Source: Patagioenas fasciata (lineage: Eukaryota; Chordata; Aves; Columbiformes; Columbidae). Taken from it: 64,000 bases of DNA. How positions within the stretch are numbered: position 1 is the stretch's first letter; each line of letters starts with the position of its first letter. Location of the stretch: NCBI RefSeq assembly GCF_037038585.1, contig NC_092520.1, positions 189,142,604 through 189,206,603 of the forward strand. The letters run 5' to 3'. The notes under the pieces were generated by a model. The model searched no databases and was not told where the DNA came from. It saw nothing but the letters and a program-made list of their open reading frames with translations. Both the position numbers and the translations under genes were made by a program. Shown in pieces: positions 53,401 to 64,000 of the stretch.

Positions 53401-56400
53401 GAGGTATGAGAGAGGACTGGAATGGAAAAAGCACCACAGGTCGTTATGGTGTGCTGAGCAGGGCTGTGCCAGTTGTTGTGTGCCAGCTAGCTGGGATGAA
53501 GGTTCTCCTTGCTGTTTCCCACTGATTATAGAGATGTAGCAAACAGATGTCTCCTAGGAGATGTATAGTATTGTCTGGAAAAAGCCTTTGCTTTATTCTT
53601 GCTGGAGGGAAAGTACTCTCAACAACAACAAAATAACCCCCTTTTCAGACTTGAAGGTTCTCCCAGTGAGGTCTGACCACTGTTGGCTGGTTCCTCGGGG
53701 TACATGAAGAGCTCTGCTGAGATAGGAAAAAGGGGTCATAGTCCACAGTGTTCTTGGAAACTGTCTTTTCCTGCAAAGAACCTAGATTAAAAAGCCAATA
53801 AATAACAGGTGATGTTCCGTAAAATCCAATGAGTCCTTGCAGAGTAATAATCCAATTTTACAAAAAGGAGCAGGGCAGAGAAAGGTAACGTTAAGGACAA
53901 AAGGAAGTAACGCTGAATTGGAGGTAATTGTCATATTGCATTAAGTTTCCTGCGTTGCCCTAGGTTGGTCACTTCCTCCTTTTGTTTGTTTAATAGAGAT
54001 CTTGGAGTGAGAGGACAAGTCTTGACTAGTACTGGAAAAGGATGCCTCCAGCAACATGACAGAGCTGGCCTATAAGGAGATCAATTTAATTCATGTCATG
54101 TGCATGAAGCAAGGGAGAAACCATCTTCTGTGGTCCAAGGGCAGCTTCCCTAATTGCAGTGCATGTGAAGTGCTTCCATGTCCAATTCATATATTTATAA
54201 TCAAAGTTTTTCAAATATTATGCGGCCTACAGGCAGGTTACTGGATTGAAAGAGCATAGATTCTGTTTTGAGGACTTTTTCTGACAGTGAGGAATTTCTG
54301 TGTGACTCAGCCTTTGCTGTCAACTATAACCTGTTATCCTTAGTCCCTGGAGTTAGTGTTTATTCTTCAATCCATTTTATAAATAAAGCTGCTGAGAGCT
54401 GAAGATAAACTATGGGAGGTTTGTACAATAGATTTATCTCATGGCTATCGACATACTACTTTCATAGCAAAGGTACCAGATCTGTGTGTTTGAGTAGATG
54501 CTTTGTACCCATGGTAACATAATTCTACTTTTTACCCTCTGCTGCATGAAGCTGCACTCTGCTCAGAATGTTATTCTGTAGATTCCTACAGAAATGATCC
54601 TAAATGCTGGAGTTGTGTTCTCCTTGCATTGATAAGAAAGAATTTAATTTATTCTACCATTAACAGGACAAATACCAAGCAATGAGATGTTGTTCCTTTA
54701 GGAATTAAATGCGAACAACTACGGAGGTGCTTTTTAAGAATGCAGAAGACTAAGGAGAAGAGACTTGGAAACGACGAATGTGAGTCATGCCAGTGAAACA
54801 TCAAGATGGTTTGTGCTTGCTTGTTACATTTGGTCTATGGCACATTTTAACACCTGTGTATGCAACTCTACTAATTCTTTACTAATTGTGTTCGTATTTC
54901 TGATTTCCAGTTGCAGAAACTGCAGTTTGTTGATTAGAATCATGACATAAGTCTCTGGATTTTTTTTTTTTTTAAGTGGAAGAGAGTTCTTCAGTAGCGT
55001 TACAGATGCAGAAAAGCTGTGTTATATCAATCAGTCTTAGCTTCCCTGATGCGTAAGTGATAAGGAATACTTAATGTATCGGATATTCACAGATGAAAAG
55101 CCAGATGTGCCAGAAGGTGATATCTGTACAGATCAAACCTGCAGATGGGAGAGGGAAAATGTACCAGGCTTAGATTAAAAACATATGACAGAAGATAGTG
55201 AAAAGCCAGGCACCTGTCCTGAAATCCTGTTCCAATAGCCTCTTCCAGTGTGCTGTGTTCTGTTGTAGGGTCCTTTTCAGGGACTTTTTTTTTACAGTAA
55301 TGGCAGAAATGTTGACATTTCCTCCAGTAGCAGCATTTACCCTGAAGAAAATAAAAGCTCCGCTGACAAAGGTAGAAATCAAAGTTGAAAACACAATAGC
55401 ATTCAGACTTCTGCCAAGAGCTTCTTGCTAGTGCTAAAGCCTGACCTTATCTAGGCGGTAATGTCTTCCTTCCTGCAGCCTTGCAGCACGTTCCCGGAAC
55501 TCTGGAACTTGTGTTGAACAACATGCTGCTGCCGTTCAGCATTACATCACTAATGGTGCTACCTGGTGCCAAGAAGTTTCATTCAATGTTGAACTTCTTT
55601 CCTGACACTTGCACTTTTAGATAAAAGGTGTTTGTTACTCGAGGGAGCACAAGAGCATGTGCATGTACCGGTTTTGTCCACTGAAACTTCCTCAGCGGTT
55701 GTCCCATCATCTTATTTTTGTTTTATGCTCTAGATTTATCTTTAATGTTTATTTTTCCAGCAGTGATGATTCCAGTGCTCTGCATAGAAACTGCAGTGGA
55801 AATTATACAAGTGGAGAAATCGAAGAAGCTCAATTTGAAGTAGGGAAATCCATACAAAAATAAAGTAAGCAGGATAGGAACCTGTTGAACGTGGGCAAAG
55901 TTAGGTTTTATAGCAATGCTCATTATAGTGGAGTTCTTTTTAACAGCGATACAGTTAGTGTGCATGTCATTCATATTATGAGAAATTGTGAGAAAACATT
56001 CTCAGACATATTTTAGGGCACTAAAAGTTCATATGGAAGCTTCTTATCCTAAAATGTAGTTTTAAAATGATGGCTCTTGCTTTGGATTTTTGTGCTTAAA
56101 TCTTTAGGAATTCTCACTTGTATAATTTCAGAGTTCAACTCGGCTTATGATGCAGATGGACACCACTGTGGATGAACATTGGGATGTTTCTGCAAACTGC
56201 CCAGAGCTGCTGGTGGTGTATGGCAAGGATTTGCAGGTGATGCAGTGTCCTCGGTCAGATACAGGCAATAGATTGTCAAAGCTGTATTCAAAGCAATATG
56301 CATACAAAAGACCAGGACAAGAATGTAGCAGTAAAAACTCTAGCCATTTACCAGCATTTCAAACTCAGTTTATGGCATTTCCAGGGAATAAAAACAGTTC

Positions 56401-57449
56401 TTGCCACCCGCCACCCAAAGAGCACTTCATCTACACAATTTCATGTATACAGGCTGGATTTACGGGACTTGTGCTTTGCTGGGAGTTGCAGTGCTGAACA
56501 GAAGCCAAGGCAGGAAGTGATTACGGCTCAGGAGCTGATGCCGATTGAAAATGTGTGATGCTGCCGAGGAAATATCACACAATAGAACCTCAGTTAGTTT
56601 GGAAATAGATTTCAAACCCAGGGCACATTAAGATGTAAACAGTCAATAGGACTGGGGCCCACCTTGCTGCTAACAATCGGATCATTAGTGGTAGGAGGGT
56701 GCAGAATGATTTCCATGATTAAATTTCAAGTGCAAAGTGCGTGAAAGTGTGTGCCCATCCACGCCAAACGGAAACAGCCTTCTTGCTTTTTGCTGTGTTT
56801 CTTCTGCTGCTTGTCCCAGCTCATCCTGGATACAAGAGTCAGGCGTAAGTGCACCTCAAATCTAGGAAGTGCTAATGCTCAACATCTTTGAAAAAGCAAG
56901 CTTAAGCTTATTTTGTGTAACTAAAACGGGGTAGGATTGCTCTCTGGAGTTGCACTTCTGATTAGTAGGGCTGCTTCCCTGAAAAGTCATCAGCTCACAT
57001 TCCATTAAAAATTGTTAGGATCTGAGCGGCAACAGTCTCTGATGAGAAATGGAACAGAATTCAAATATTTGGTAAGGTTAGCTATTGTTATAATTTAAGT
57101 GATGATTGTTATGTGGGTGAAGGGGTTTTATCTAGAGGCTGGTTTAACCTCTTGCATAGTTTATAACATCCACTGAGTAATTTTTGGGTTTATGCTCTGT
57201 AACTTCCAATTTCACCATTTTTCAGAAGCCCAGCCAGTGCAGAAAGCAGTAAGAAAGACAAACTTGAATCTGAGAGTCATAACATTTTATGTGTGGATAA
57301 GACATGTATGATGCTCTACAACCATGTTGTGTATGGTGGAAGTTTTGCGTTTTGTTCTAGTGATGCTTTTTCTGAGTTTCAACAGCCAAGCGCAGGTGCC
57401 AACAGAATTGCCCTTAGCTGAAAGGACATTGCCAGGTGACCACACTGCT
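50431..57449. other. Region downstream of LSM8, no supported gene
   Basis: About 7 kb without a convincing exon on either strand. The frames at 56,147-56,497 and 54,056-54,259 (plus) carry no recognised motif or splice pairing. No repeat family was recognised apart from short T-runs. Confidence 0.45.
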
Positions 57450-57700
57450 AATCACAGAATGTTAGGGATTGGAAGGGACCTCAAAACATCATCTAGTCCA
57501 ATCCCCCTGCCGGAGCAGGAACACCTAGATGAGGTTACACAGGAAGGCGTCCAGGCGGGTTTTGAATGTCTCCAGAGGAGGAGACTCCACAGCGCCCCTG
57601 GGCAGCCTGTTCCAGTGCTCTGTCACCCTTACTGAGAAGAAGTTTCTTCTCAAATTTAAGTGAAACCTCTTGTGTTCCAGTTTGCACCCATTACCCCCTG
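57450..57700 (-). mobile_element. CR1 LINE 3' fragment, inverted
   Basis: The inverted tail CACAGAATGTTAGGGATTGG, then AAGGGACCTCAAAACATCAT and CTAGTCCAATCCCCCTG, precedes a block whose minus-strand translation reads [20 protein letters not shown]. It matches the subfamily of the copy at 22,305-22,775. It is cut short after the [17 protein letters not shown] block. Confidence 0.92.
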
Positions 57701-59840
57701 CAGCAGCTTGGGCCTTTGGGCAACTGAGCATTATTTATGGAAGCACTTCAGTTTTCATGCACTCTGCTGTGAGCCACCTGAGCCTCAGTAACTTAATGAA
57801 GAGAAGGAGACTTCTAAGGGGTCCATCATTTTTCCCTGTGCTTCTGGTATGTATTTTTGTCTGTTTGCTTCTGTTTTCATGCCCAGAACATCTACGCGTC
57901 TTCTGTGTCCAAAGTGAAAGCTGATTTTTCCACAGTGACTCAGGCCCCTCAGATGGCAGATGGCAAAATGCAGGTGCAGGATTTTGCTTAAGGAATAAAG
58001 CTGGAAAGTAATACAGCCAGTCATTTATAGAGAGGAGATTAAATTCAGCCCATGTTTAAAGTAACTTCTTCCTTGCCCCAGAATAAATGGGTAAAACAAA
58101 AAAACAACAACAAAAAAAGTCCTTTTATTCTGGAAGAAGGATCGGCTCCATTATGGATGTCAGGAAACAAACCCGGTTCTAAAGCCGAGCTTCTCCAAAA
58201 TCTTGGTGCATTTCCAGGATACAGCCCTGCAACTCATGAAAACTAGAGGACAGCATAAAACAATTTGTGTTTCATAACGGTAAAAACAGTAAATACAAAG
58301 GCACATTGTTGATGGAGTTTATCTGAAGAATTGTATGGAAAAAGGAGCTGGAATGGGCCTGTGTGGTTCAGGATTCCTTGGTAAGGAATTTCTGCTGTGG
58401 CTGCCTAGCTGCTGTGAAAGGCCTGCTGGCTTTGTACTGGGAAATACAGAAATATTCCAGCATGATTGATTCTCTCTTGTGAAAAGCCATTAAAGAGGAG
58501 CATTTGGGTTGGATAATAACTGTCTGTTCATTCCTGCAACAGGAATGTAGTTGTATGCGCAGGGTTTTGATAATACAGCTGAGAGAAAAAGTGACTGGCA
58601 TTAGAATTCACGTAGAGGCCACAAGTGTTTATAAATGTGAAGGGGAGGTTTCTTTTTGTTTACAAAGATGCCTAGAGCTCCATTCTACATGCAGACACCG
58701 CAGTAGACATCTGGGAATGGCCCTACGAGGTGGGAGCAGAATTTCTGCTTCATTAAGTGGCAAGGGAAGATCAAAAGTGAAAATTGTGCTTGTCATTTGT
58801 AATACACCACTATGCCCATAAGGCCTAACTGGTATGTGGTCCAAATTATCCTGAATAAAGCATGGACTGCGCTCTTGCCTGTGTAACAGTAACTGTGCTA
58901 ATTGTGCTTGCAGCAGTGATCAATAGTAATTAATTATTATTATGAATAGGTAGTCGAAAGGTCAGCTGTAACAGTAACCTCAGCTAAAGCAGTGCTTAAG
59001 AATAGGGAATGGTGGTGCTATCAATGAAAAGCAATTTGCATATTCACAGTTGGCAATGTGTCAAGAAATACAGTTATCAACTTGATTTGCAGGTGCAAAC
59101 AGTGAACACCATCTGCTGCTGGCAATACATAACGGAGGGGTGCGAGGAGGCCGAAGTCAAACTGCTGGTACAGTAAAAGGTGAACAATTGGTTATCAACC
59201 CCTTGTCCTCGGGGCCTTTTCCAGCTCTCCTGATACCTCCCAGCACCTGCACATCGTGCTGCTGTGCTTCAGGATGTCATTTAGAAAGGGTCCATTGCAA
59301 TGCTCATTTCCAGAGTCTTCTCAAACTAACTGTACTAGGAAAAGGCATGCAAAGACATTATAACTATAAGCAGATTAAGACGTCTTTCACACTGCTATTT
59401 CTTTAAGAACTCTGAATTGTTAATCTGGTTTAGAAGTTAAATCAGTGAGCAAACAGCAACATTAACAGACACTGGTAGGAGGAAAGATTGGGACAGCCAC
59501 AAAGAGTGTAAATTGACACCAGCCAAAGGTCTTCTTGCCCATTACTTGGGGTTTTATGGGTAAATAATGGGGACAAGCGACACAGTGGTGAGACACCTGA
59601 TCCCTGTGCATGCTGGAAGGGGTTGAGGCACTGAGGCAGAGTTGTTGGGTTATGTGATGAAAGCTCTTCTGCTTGCGCCCAAGAAAGGAGGCAGAGAGAC
59701 CATGGTGGTGGCAGCAGTGGGGGTGGGCAGGGACAGGAGAATAATAACTGGTGGCATTTGCCAGCATTTCATGGCTACCAGAAGCTCAGCCACTACCTTC
59801 TGCCCAGGGAAGGGGGATGGAAACAAAAGTCAAGGAGGAG
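57701..59840. other. Intergenic between convergent genes, no supported gene
   Basis: No recognised gene or repeat. A C-rich/G-rich patch lies at about 59,640-59,830. It lies between the CR1 fragment and the inferred 3' end of the minus-strand gene. Confidence 0.45.
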
Positions 59841-59849
59841 AACAATAAA

Positions 59850-59986
59850 ACAAAGATGTACTAGATTACAAATTTTATTAAATATCAAGTTGTAATTAAA
59901 TACTGGAATTAAATACAGTGTATTTGCTTCACAAACATGTATTCATATAAAGAGGAACAGGGTCACAGCAGTGTTCATTGCTTTCC
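59850..59986 (-). terminator. Inferred 3' end and poly(A) signal of minus-strand gene
   Basis: On the minus strand a canonical AATAAA lies at 59,879-59,874, and a T/GT-rich stretch (CATCTTTGTTTTATTGTTCT) follows downstream, as expected for cleavage near 59,850-59,860. It sits about 110 bases after the stop codon of the possible terminal exon at 60,128-59,987. It is also about 1.2 kb after the stop at 61,109, so it can serve either gene model. Confidence 0.5.
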
Positions 59987-60128
59987 TCAGTGCCTGTTAA
60001 GTCCTTGAATTAGTGGGTAAAAACTCCCCCTTTTTTCCAGTCTTAGTTCATAGTACAACCATTCTTTCTCACAATTGGGACAGACAGGATGTAACAACTG
60101 GAGATCTTCAGTAACAACAAGTAACTTC
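59987..60128 (-). CDS. Possible alternative terminal exon with CPNC motif
   Basis: On the minus strand a good acceptor (TTACTTATTTCAG) is followed by 46 codons and a TGA. The peptide is protein-like: KLLVVTEDLQLLHPVCPNCE, then WLYYELRLEKRGSFYPLIQG and NRH. It contains one Cys-x-x-Cys pair. The exon needs two bases from its predecessor to keep this frame. A GTACCG donor inside the exon at 61,260-61,109 (after the GA of its GAG codon, 3' to AIQ) supplies exactly that phase. That donor is weak. The exon may thus be the last exon of the same gene, an alternative last exon, or chance coding-like sequence inside a long 3' UTR. I do not recognise the family. Confidence 0.35.
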
Positions 60129-60874
60129 CTGAAATAAGTAAAACGGCTTGTTTTATTGACACAAAGGTCCCACAACATGGGTTCACATCTGGGCTACAGC
60201 CACCGTATCATCAGCTGGTAGCAGCAACAACAAGATTGACTATTCCATCACACATGTTTCTGAAAGTACCAAGGAGACTGAAAGTTGATATATTAACATT
60301 TCTTTCCCCCCCCATATGAAGTGTTTCAGGTGCACCGCAAGTGTTGATGTAGAAACTACAAACGTAGCAGCAATTTTTAATACAAATATCAACATACCAA
60401 AAAGACCACGTAATAACTTTCTTGGCACTACTATACACTCACAGTAATTATAAAGCTAAGGTGCTTAAAGTGCCAGCAAGGTAAAGTGCCCTGTTCTCCA
60501 TCTCGAATACTGGTAAAACTTCCATTTCATCAGCAGAAACATTCACTGCATCAGGACTGAAGCAGCAGGCTCAAAGCACATCACATAATGCCCTAAGCAT
60601 CGAAATAACACTGAGAACACTGAAAACATATAGTATTAAACAGAACAAAGGGAACACTTTTGTTAAAACACAGAATAAGAGTGGAGCAAAATAATCCATC
60701 TACCTTAGCAAGAAACCATCTGACAGTTCTGTCAAGCTCAAGAATCAATATTTGTCAATCTGCTAGTCAGAAAAAATAGATATGGTTTTTATTGCAAGTG
60801 CAAAATAAAACTGCATCAATAAACCAACAGGTAAGTGCAGTGTGTTTGACATCCATTTAATAGACTTAGAACTT
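60129..60874 (-). other. 3' UTR or last intron of minus-strand gene
   Basis: AT-rich sequence between the possible terminal exon and the minisatellite. It is 3' UTR if the gene stops at 61,109, or intron if the exon at 60,128-59,987 is used. No other feature was recognised. Confidence 0.4.
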
Positions 60875-61056
60875 ACATTCAAACTGCAATAAACACGTTT
60901 ACATTCAAACTGCAATAAACACGTTTACATTCAAACTGCAATAAACACGTTTACATTCAAACTGCAATAAACACGTTTACATTCAAACTGCAATAAACAC
61001 GTTTACATTCAAACTGCAATAAACACGTTTACATTCAAACTGCAATAAACACGTTT
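60875..61056. repeat. 26-bp x 7 perfect minisatellite
   Basis: Seven head-to-tail copies, all identical by eye: ACATTCAAACTGCAATAAAC followed by ACGTTT. The array is exactly 182 bases and has no partial units at its edges. The plus strand presents an AATAAA in each copy; the minus strand presents TTTATTGCAG in each, which looks like a splice acceptor. Complete identity implies recent expansion or homogenisation. There are no spacers, so it is not a CRISPR-like array. It lies 53 bases beyond the stop at 61,109 of the inferred minus-strand gene, in its 3' UTR or last intron. Confidence 0.98.
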
Positions 61057-61108
61057 TCACTTCTGAACCATGGGATGGGAAACCAGAGAGGATTTCCAGA
61101 GCCTTTCC

Positions 61109-61260
61109 CTAGCAAATCCTATAATTTTTGGTTAAAACATCACGGTACTCCTGTATTGCCCTGCAAAGTGGATCCTGGTCAACATGGGCATTTTTTGAAG
61201 ATCCATCAGTGGATCCCACGGGAGAAGCTCCAGTAGATCCAGTTTTAAGTTCAGCAGTGG
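61109..61260 (-). CDS. Inferred exon with stop codon of an unrecognised gene
   Basis: On the minus strand the acceptor CTCTTTTCTCCCCAG is strong. It is followed by an open frame ending in TAG at 61,111-61,109. The 50 residues (with one base from the previous exon) begin ATAELKTGSTGASPVGSTDG and end LCRAIQEYRDVLTKNYRIC: a Ser/Gly/Thr-rich linker, then a helix-like tail. The exon is phase 1 at its 5' edge, which fits the single trailing G of the exon at 62,812-62,767. It is probably the terminal coding exon, unless the weak internal GTACCG donor is used to reach 60,128. The gene is convergent with LSM8. No family recognised. Confidence 0.6.
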
Positions 61261-62766
61261 CTGGGGAGAAAAGAGACAAGATTGCTGGTGTTACTTTTAC
61301 AGTAGACACAGCCAAATAAATCACTGTAAAAACATTAGGGGTAACTGAAGAAACTACAGTCCAGAAAGAGGTTTGAAAAATTCCAAGGGAACATAACAAC
61401 GAAAGGGCCAGGCACAAAGGAAGAAATACTTTTTGTTGGTTTTTTCCCCTCATGTGCTTATCAGTCAGCAGTATTTCTAAAGCTAGTGAAAGCAATTCCA
61501 GAGGTTCCACGCTGAACATCTTCAGGGAATCCACCTGATTACACCAGTGTTAAATTTAGCCCCCTGCAGGCCTCTTCAGCCTCAAGTGTCTGTTTTCCTT
61601 AAATGTTCAAACCAGTAATTTACTGGAACGCTACTTCTGAAAAACAGCTTCTGCATTCACTGTGACAAACTGGAAAGAATGTGGCTGTGAAAACACCAAC
61701 ACTTGTCCAGCGCAGCCAGGTCAGGACAAGTCTCCCAGCCTGGCACCTTCTCTGAGGGGCATTTCTGTAACTCACCCTGGCAAAACCCTCTTTCCTCCAA
61801 GAAAACACATAATCCGTGAAAGCAAAGACACCTTTGCCATTTTTCTCCAGCCACGTTTTTTAGACAAGGTGCCCAAACCAAACACACTCTGTGACTCCTA
61901 TCAGACGCACAATTACGTTCAAAACGCACACGGACACGATGCAATGACTTTTTGTCCATTCAGACACATGGAAATAGCTCTGAGGCCACAGCTGAACACT
62001 CTCTGTGTGATTCAGAGCATACAGAAACAGAAGGAAATGTTCTCAGGGCCTACTTGCTTTCAAATAGCACCAGTCACTGCAAAGTGGTGACTCTGGGGGA
62101 CCACTTATCATGAAATAGGTGAAATTCCTCTTTGGACACCTGGCCTCATATTATAGAGCATGTATTTTCTGCTATGCATTACAAGTATTTAAACTCGTGT
62201 GTGCCTAAACACTACGGAATTAACTTTTCCTAAAGAAAGGGTATATTTTGTCATTGATTATATTCTTCAAATAAGACTACAAGACATAAGCTACAAATAG
62301 AAGCAATGAATAGTAGACAGCAAACATTAAGAACTAACAACAGAGAACGTGTATGGTGTGGTTTAGAGCTGAATGCAGGTGAGGTACATGGAAGAAGCAG
62401 TGATGGCTGAAGTTATAAAAATCTTATCTCAGGGCTGTTTTTATGTTTGATATTTGTGCTTGAGGATTAACACTCGTGAAAGGTGATTTTAGCTTAAGCT
62501 GAGTGGATCTGTGTGGGGCAAATGAGTTAGTTGTCTTTGCGCCTTTTCTTCTTTTTTTTTTTTTCAGGCAACTGCATAACATCCTACACAACATTTTGGT
62601 GAGCAGGAAGGTCTCACATTCAAGTCTAAACTGGAAAGCTAGCAGAAAAAAAATAAGAAAATCTGTGCTTAGAACAGGAACTTCACAGCTTCCAAGCCAT
62701 TCTTTTCAAGAGTTACGAACAGTCATCTTTTTCCTTAAAAACATGCCTGACATAATGACACATTAC
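61261..62766 (-). other. Inferred intron of minus-strand gene
   Basis: Lies between the two inferred exons. It holds only short frames and no recognised repeat. A CAGG/GTGAGT donor-like site near 61,770 on the minus strand has no matching exon that I could place. Confidence 0.4.
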
Positions 62767-62812
62767 CCTGTTCAAGGTCTTTAGTGATTTTTTCATCCAG
62801 TTCCTGCCGTAC
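62767..62812 (-). CDS. Inferred 46-nt internal exon, coiled-coil-like
   Basis: Minus-strand acceptor TATAATTCTAG and donor GTAATG enclose 46 bases that encode VRQELDEKITKDLEQ plus one base. The peptide is highly charged, with hydrophobic residues spaced as in an amphipathic helix or coiled coil. Phase 0 at the 5' edge and phase 1 at the 3' edge match the neighbouring inferred exons. It is too short to stand alone; the support is the in-phase chain. Confidence 0.55.
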
Positions 62813-63544
62813 CTAGAATTATACAGAAAATATATAGTTAATATTTTAACAGCTACAGCTAACACTAAAGCTCTAGAACATTCTTAAAACCCAAACGTAA
62901 CATGATAAAACTGTAAAAGATCGTAACAAAGAGAGACATCTCTCTTCGTTGTCTGATTTTTTAATGAAGAGAAACTCTTGGTCAGCCAGGTTGTAACATT
63001 CTCATTACTGAGCAACATTAACTGTAGCACAAAACAATCTGTAGCTCACCTGTTGGATTATAACTGGGCATTAAAAAAATATACAGGAAGAAAGCACAGT
63101 GGAATTATTCCAGTGAAGGTCTGCCTAAAGTCTGTCATCAAACACATGAGCAGAATGTCAGCTAAATGCTGAGATATGCACAAAGATCATCCAAAGGACA
63201 AATTCAGTCAAGGCTGGCTTCTGGAACTTCCTAAGAGAAGAGGCACAACAGCAGCTGCTGCAGGATTGACATGTCCTATTGTATAGAAAAAAGCATGCCC
63301 CAATATTCTTTTCTCCATCTTAAGACGGAAAATGGAAAGAGCTCCTACAGATCACGCCAAGACTTTTCTCTATTGTTATTGCAAATACCACGACATACGT
63401 GTATAGAAAACATAAACCCACACACTTTTCTTGACACCTTTGTACCAAGAAATGATAGCAACAGCTACAGCTTCCGCCCAGCAAGTGCTGTGTATTTTAT
63501 TACGTTACCAAAATCAAGTCGGACCACTCGAAAGGAGCACTTAC

Positions 63545-63661
63545 TCGTTTCTCCCCTAGAAGGGGGTTATTGGTACCAATTAACTTATTCTCACTTAGGA
63601 TTCTGACTTCAAAGTCTTCATAAGAAGAAATAGGATCTTTCAAAGAGTCATAGTCTAAGCC
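63545..63661 (-). CDS. Inferred internal exon of the same unrecognised gene
   Basis: On the minus strand 39 codons run from GLDYDSLKDPISSYEDFEVR through ILSENKLIGTNNPLLGEKR to a strong donor, GTAAGTG, at 63,544. The frame is blocked upstream by an in-frame TAG that forms part of the presumed acceptor (CATATAG). That acceptor lacks a good pyrimidine tract, so the 5' edge may instead be a few bases further in (GGGCTTAG). The peptide is acidic and Tyr/Asp/Glu-rich at first, then basic. It ends in phase 0, matching the next exon. Further 5' exons must lie beyond the window's right end. Confidence 0.55.
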
Positions 63662-63761
63662 CTATATGCTGTTGTTTACATTTGATGAAATTTGTGACTC
63701 CTACACCTTTTCGCATCAGGACTGTGACACATGGAAGTGAATTTCGAAATAGATACCACGC

Positions 63762-64000
63762 ATCTTCCATGAAGATGCTGAAGGGCTTGGACCAGGTGAG
63801 CTATGTGGAAAGGCTGGAGAGCTGCGATTGCTTCTTGACTGGAGTAGAGAAAGCTCGGGGGACCTCATCTATGTGTATAAATACCTGGTGGCGGAGTTAA
63901 GAAGATGGAGCCAGACTCTTCTTAATTTTGCCAGGTAAAAGAACAAGAGGAACGGGCACAAATCGAGATAGAGGAAATTTCATTTTAACATAATTTTTTT
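63762..64000 (+). mobile_element. CR1 LINE fragment running off the right edge
   Basis: Sense-oriented, diverged CR1 3' ORF sequence. It begins ATGCTGAAGGGCTTGGACCA, then GAGCTATGTGGAAAGGCTGG, then GGGGACCTCATCTATGTGTA and TAAATACCTGGTGGC, then the AAAAGAACAAGAGGAACGGG block. It follows the consensus order (RLRELGL..., GDLI.VYKYL, TRSNG) but has frame breaks. The 3' end lies outside the window. Confidence 0.85.

Noticed and set aside
60875..61056. 26-bp repeats as a CRISPR-like array
   Set aside because: The units abut directly with no spacers, and the DNA is eukaryotic; it is a minisatellite.
61109..61534. 141-codon single-exon minus-strand protein starting at 61,534
   Set aside because: The part upstream of 61,260 is better explained as intron: a strong CTCTTTTCTCCCCAG acceptor sits at the point where the sequence becomes protein-like.
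61109..63661. Naming the minus-strand gene ANKRD7 or CTTNBP2
   Set aside because: I could not match the peptide to either. The orientation or side relative to LSM8 is also not what I recall for the mammalian genes.

Overview
The window looks like nuclear DNA of a bird. CR1-family LINE copies are the dominant interspersed repeat, in both orientations, most 5'-truncated and ending in the CR1-type ATTCTGTG/ATTCTATG tail. Base composition is AT-rich apart from one sharp CpG island. The one securely identified gene is compact and has clean GT-AG introns.

Layout. Positions 1-42,300 are a gene-poor stretch with CR1 copies at about 331-965, 966-1,055, 10,500-10,735, 16,571-16,900, 22,305-22,775 and 25,118-25,590. 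It also holds an older CR1-like relic (about 9,640-10,250), two probable MIR-type SINE fossils (about 28,690 and 34,150), a C-rich island that may be an LTR (about 31,390-32,100), and simple repeats, including a 740-bp polypyrimidine tract at 38,778-39,521. I found no convincing host exon there; one 155-codon minus-strand open frame (7,595-8,059) is flagged.

Positions 42,300-43,480 are a CpG island with NRF1-type and ETS-type motifs. It contains the promoter and first exon of LSM8, the U6 snRNA-binding Sm-like protein. All four LSM8 coding exons (42,996-50,266, plus strand) can be joined into a complete 96-residue protein. LSM8 intron 3 carries a 1.7-kb sense-strand CR1 whose reverse-transcriptase frame has a single in-frame stop after its 5' end.

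Downstream and convergent to LSM8, on the minus strand, I infer the 3' end of a second protein-coding gene that I do not recognise. Three exons (63,661-63,545, 62,812-62,767 and 61,260-61,109) join in phase into an acidic, coiled-coil-like C-terminus of 104 residues. A possible further or alternative terminal exon with a CPNC motif lies at 60,128-59,987, followed by a poly(A) signal at 59,879-59,874. Its 5' part lies beyond the window. A perfect 7 x 26-bp minisatellite (60,875-61,056) sits between the two possible stop codons. CR1 fragments are at 57,450-57,700 and at the right edge.

The secure content is LSM8, its promoter island and the repeats. The minus-strand gene is a prediction from splice sites, reading phase and the look of the protein.
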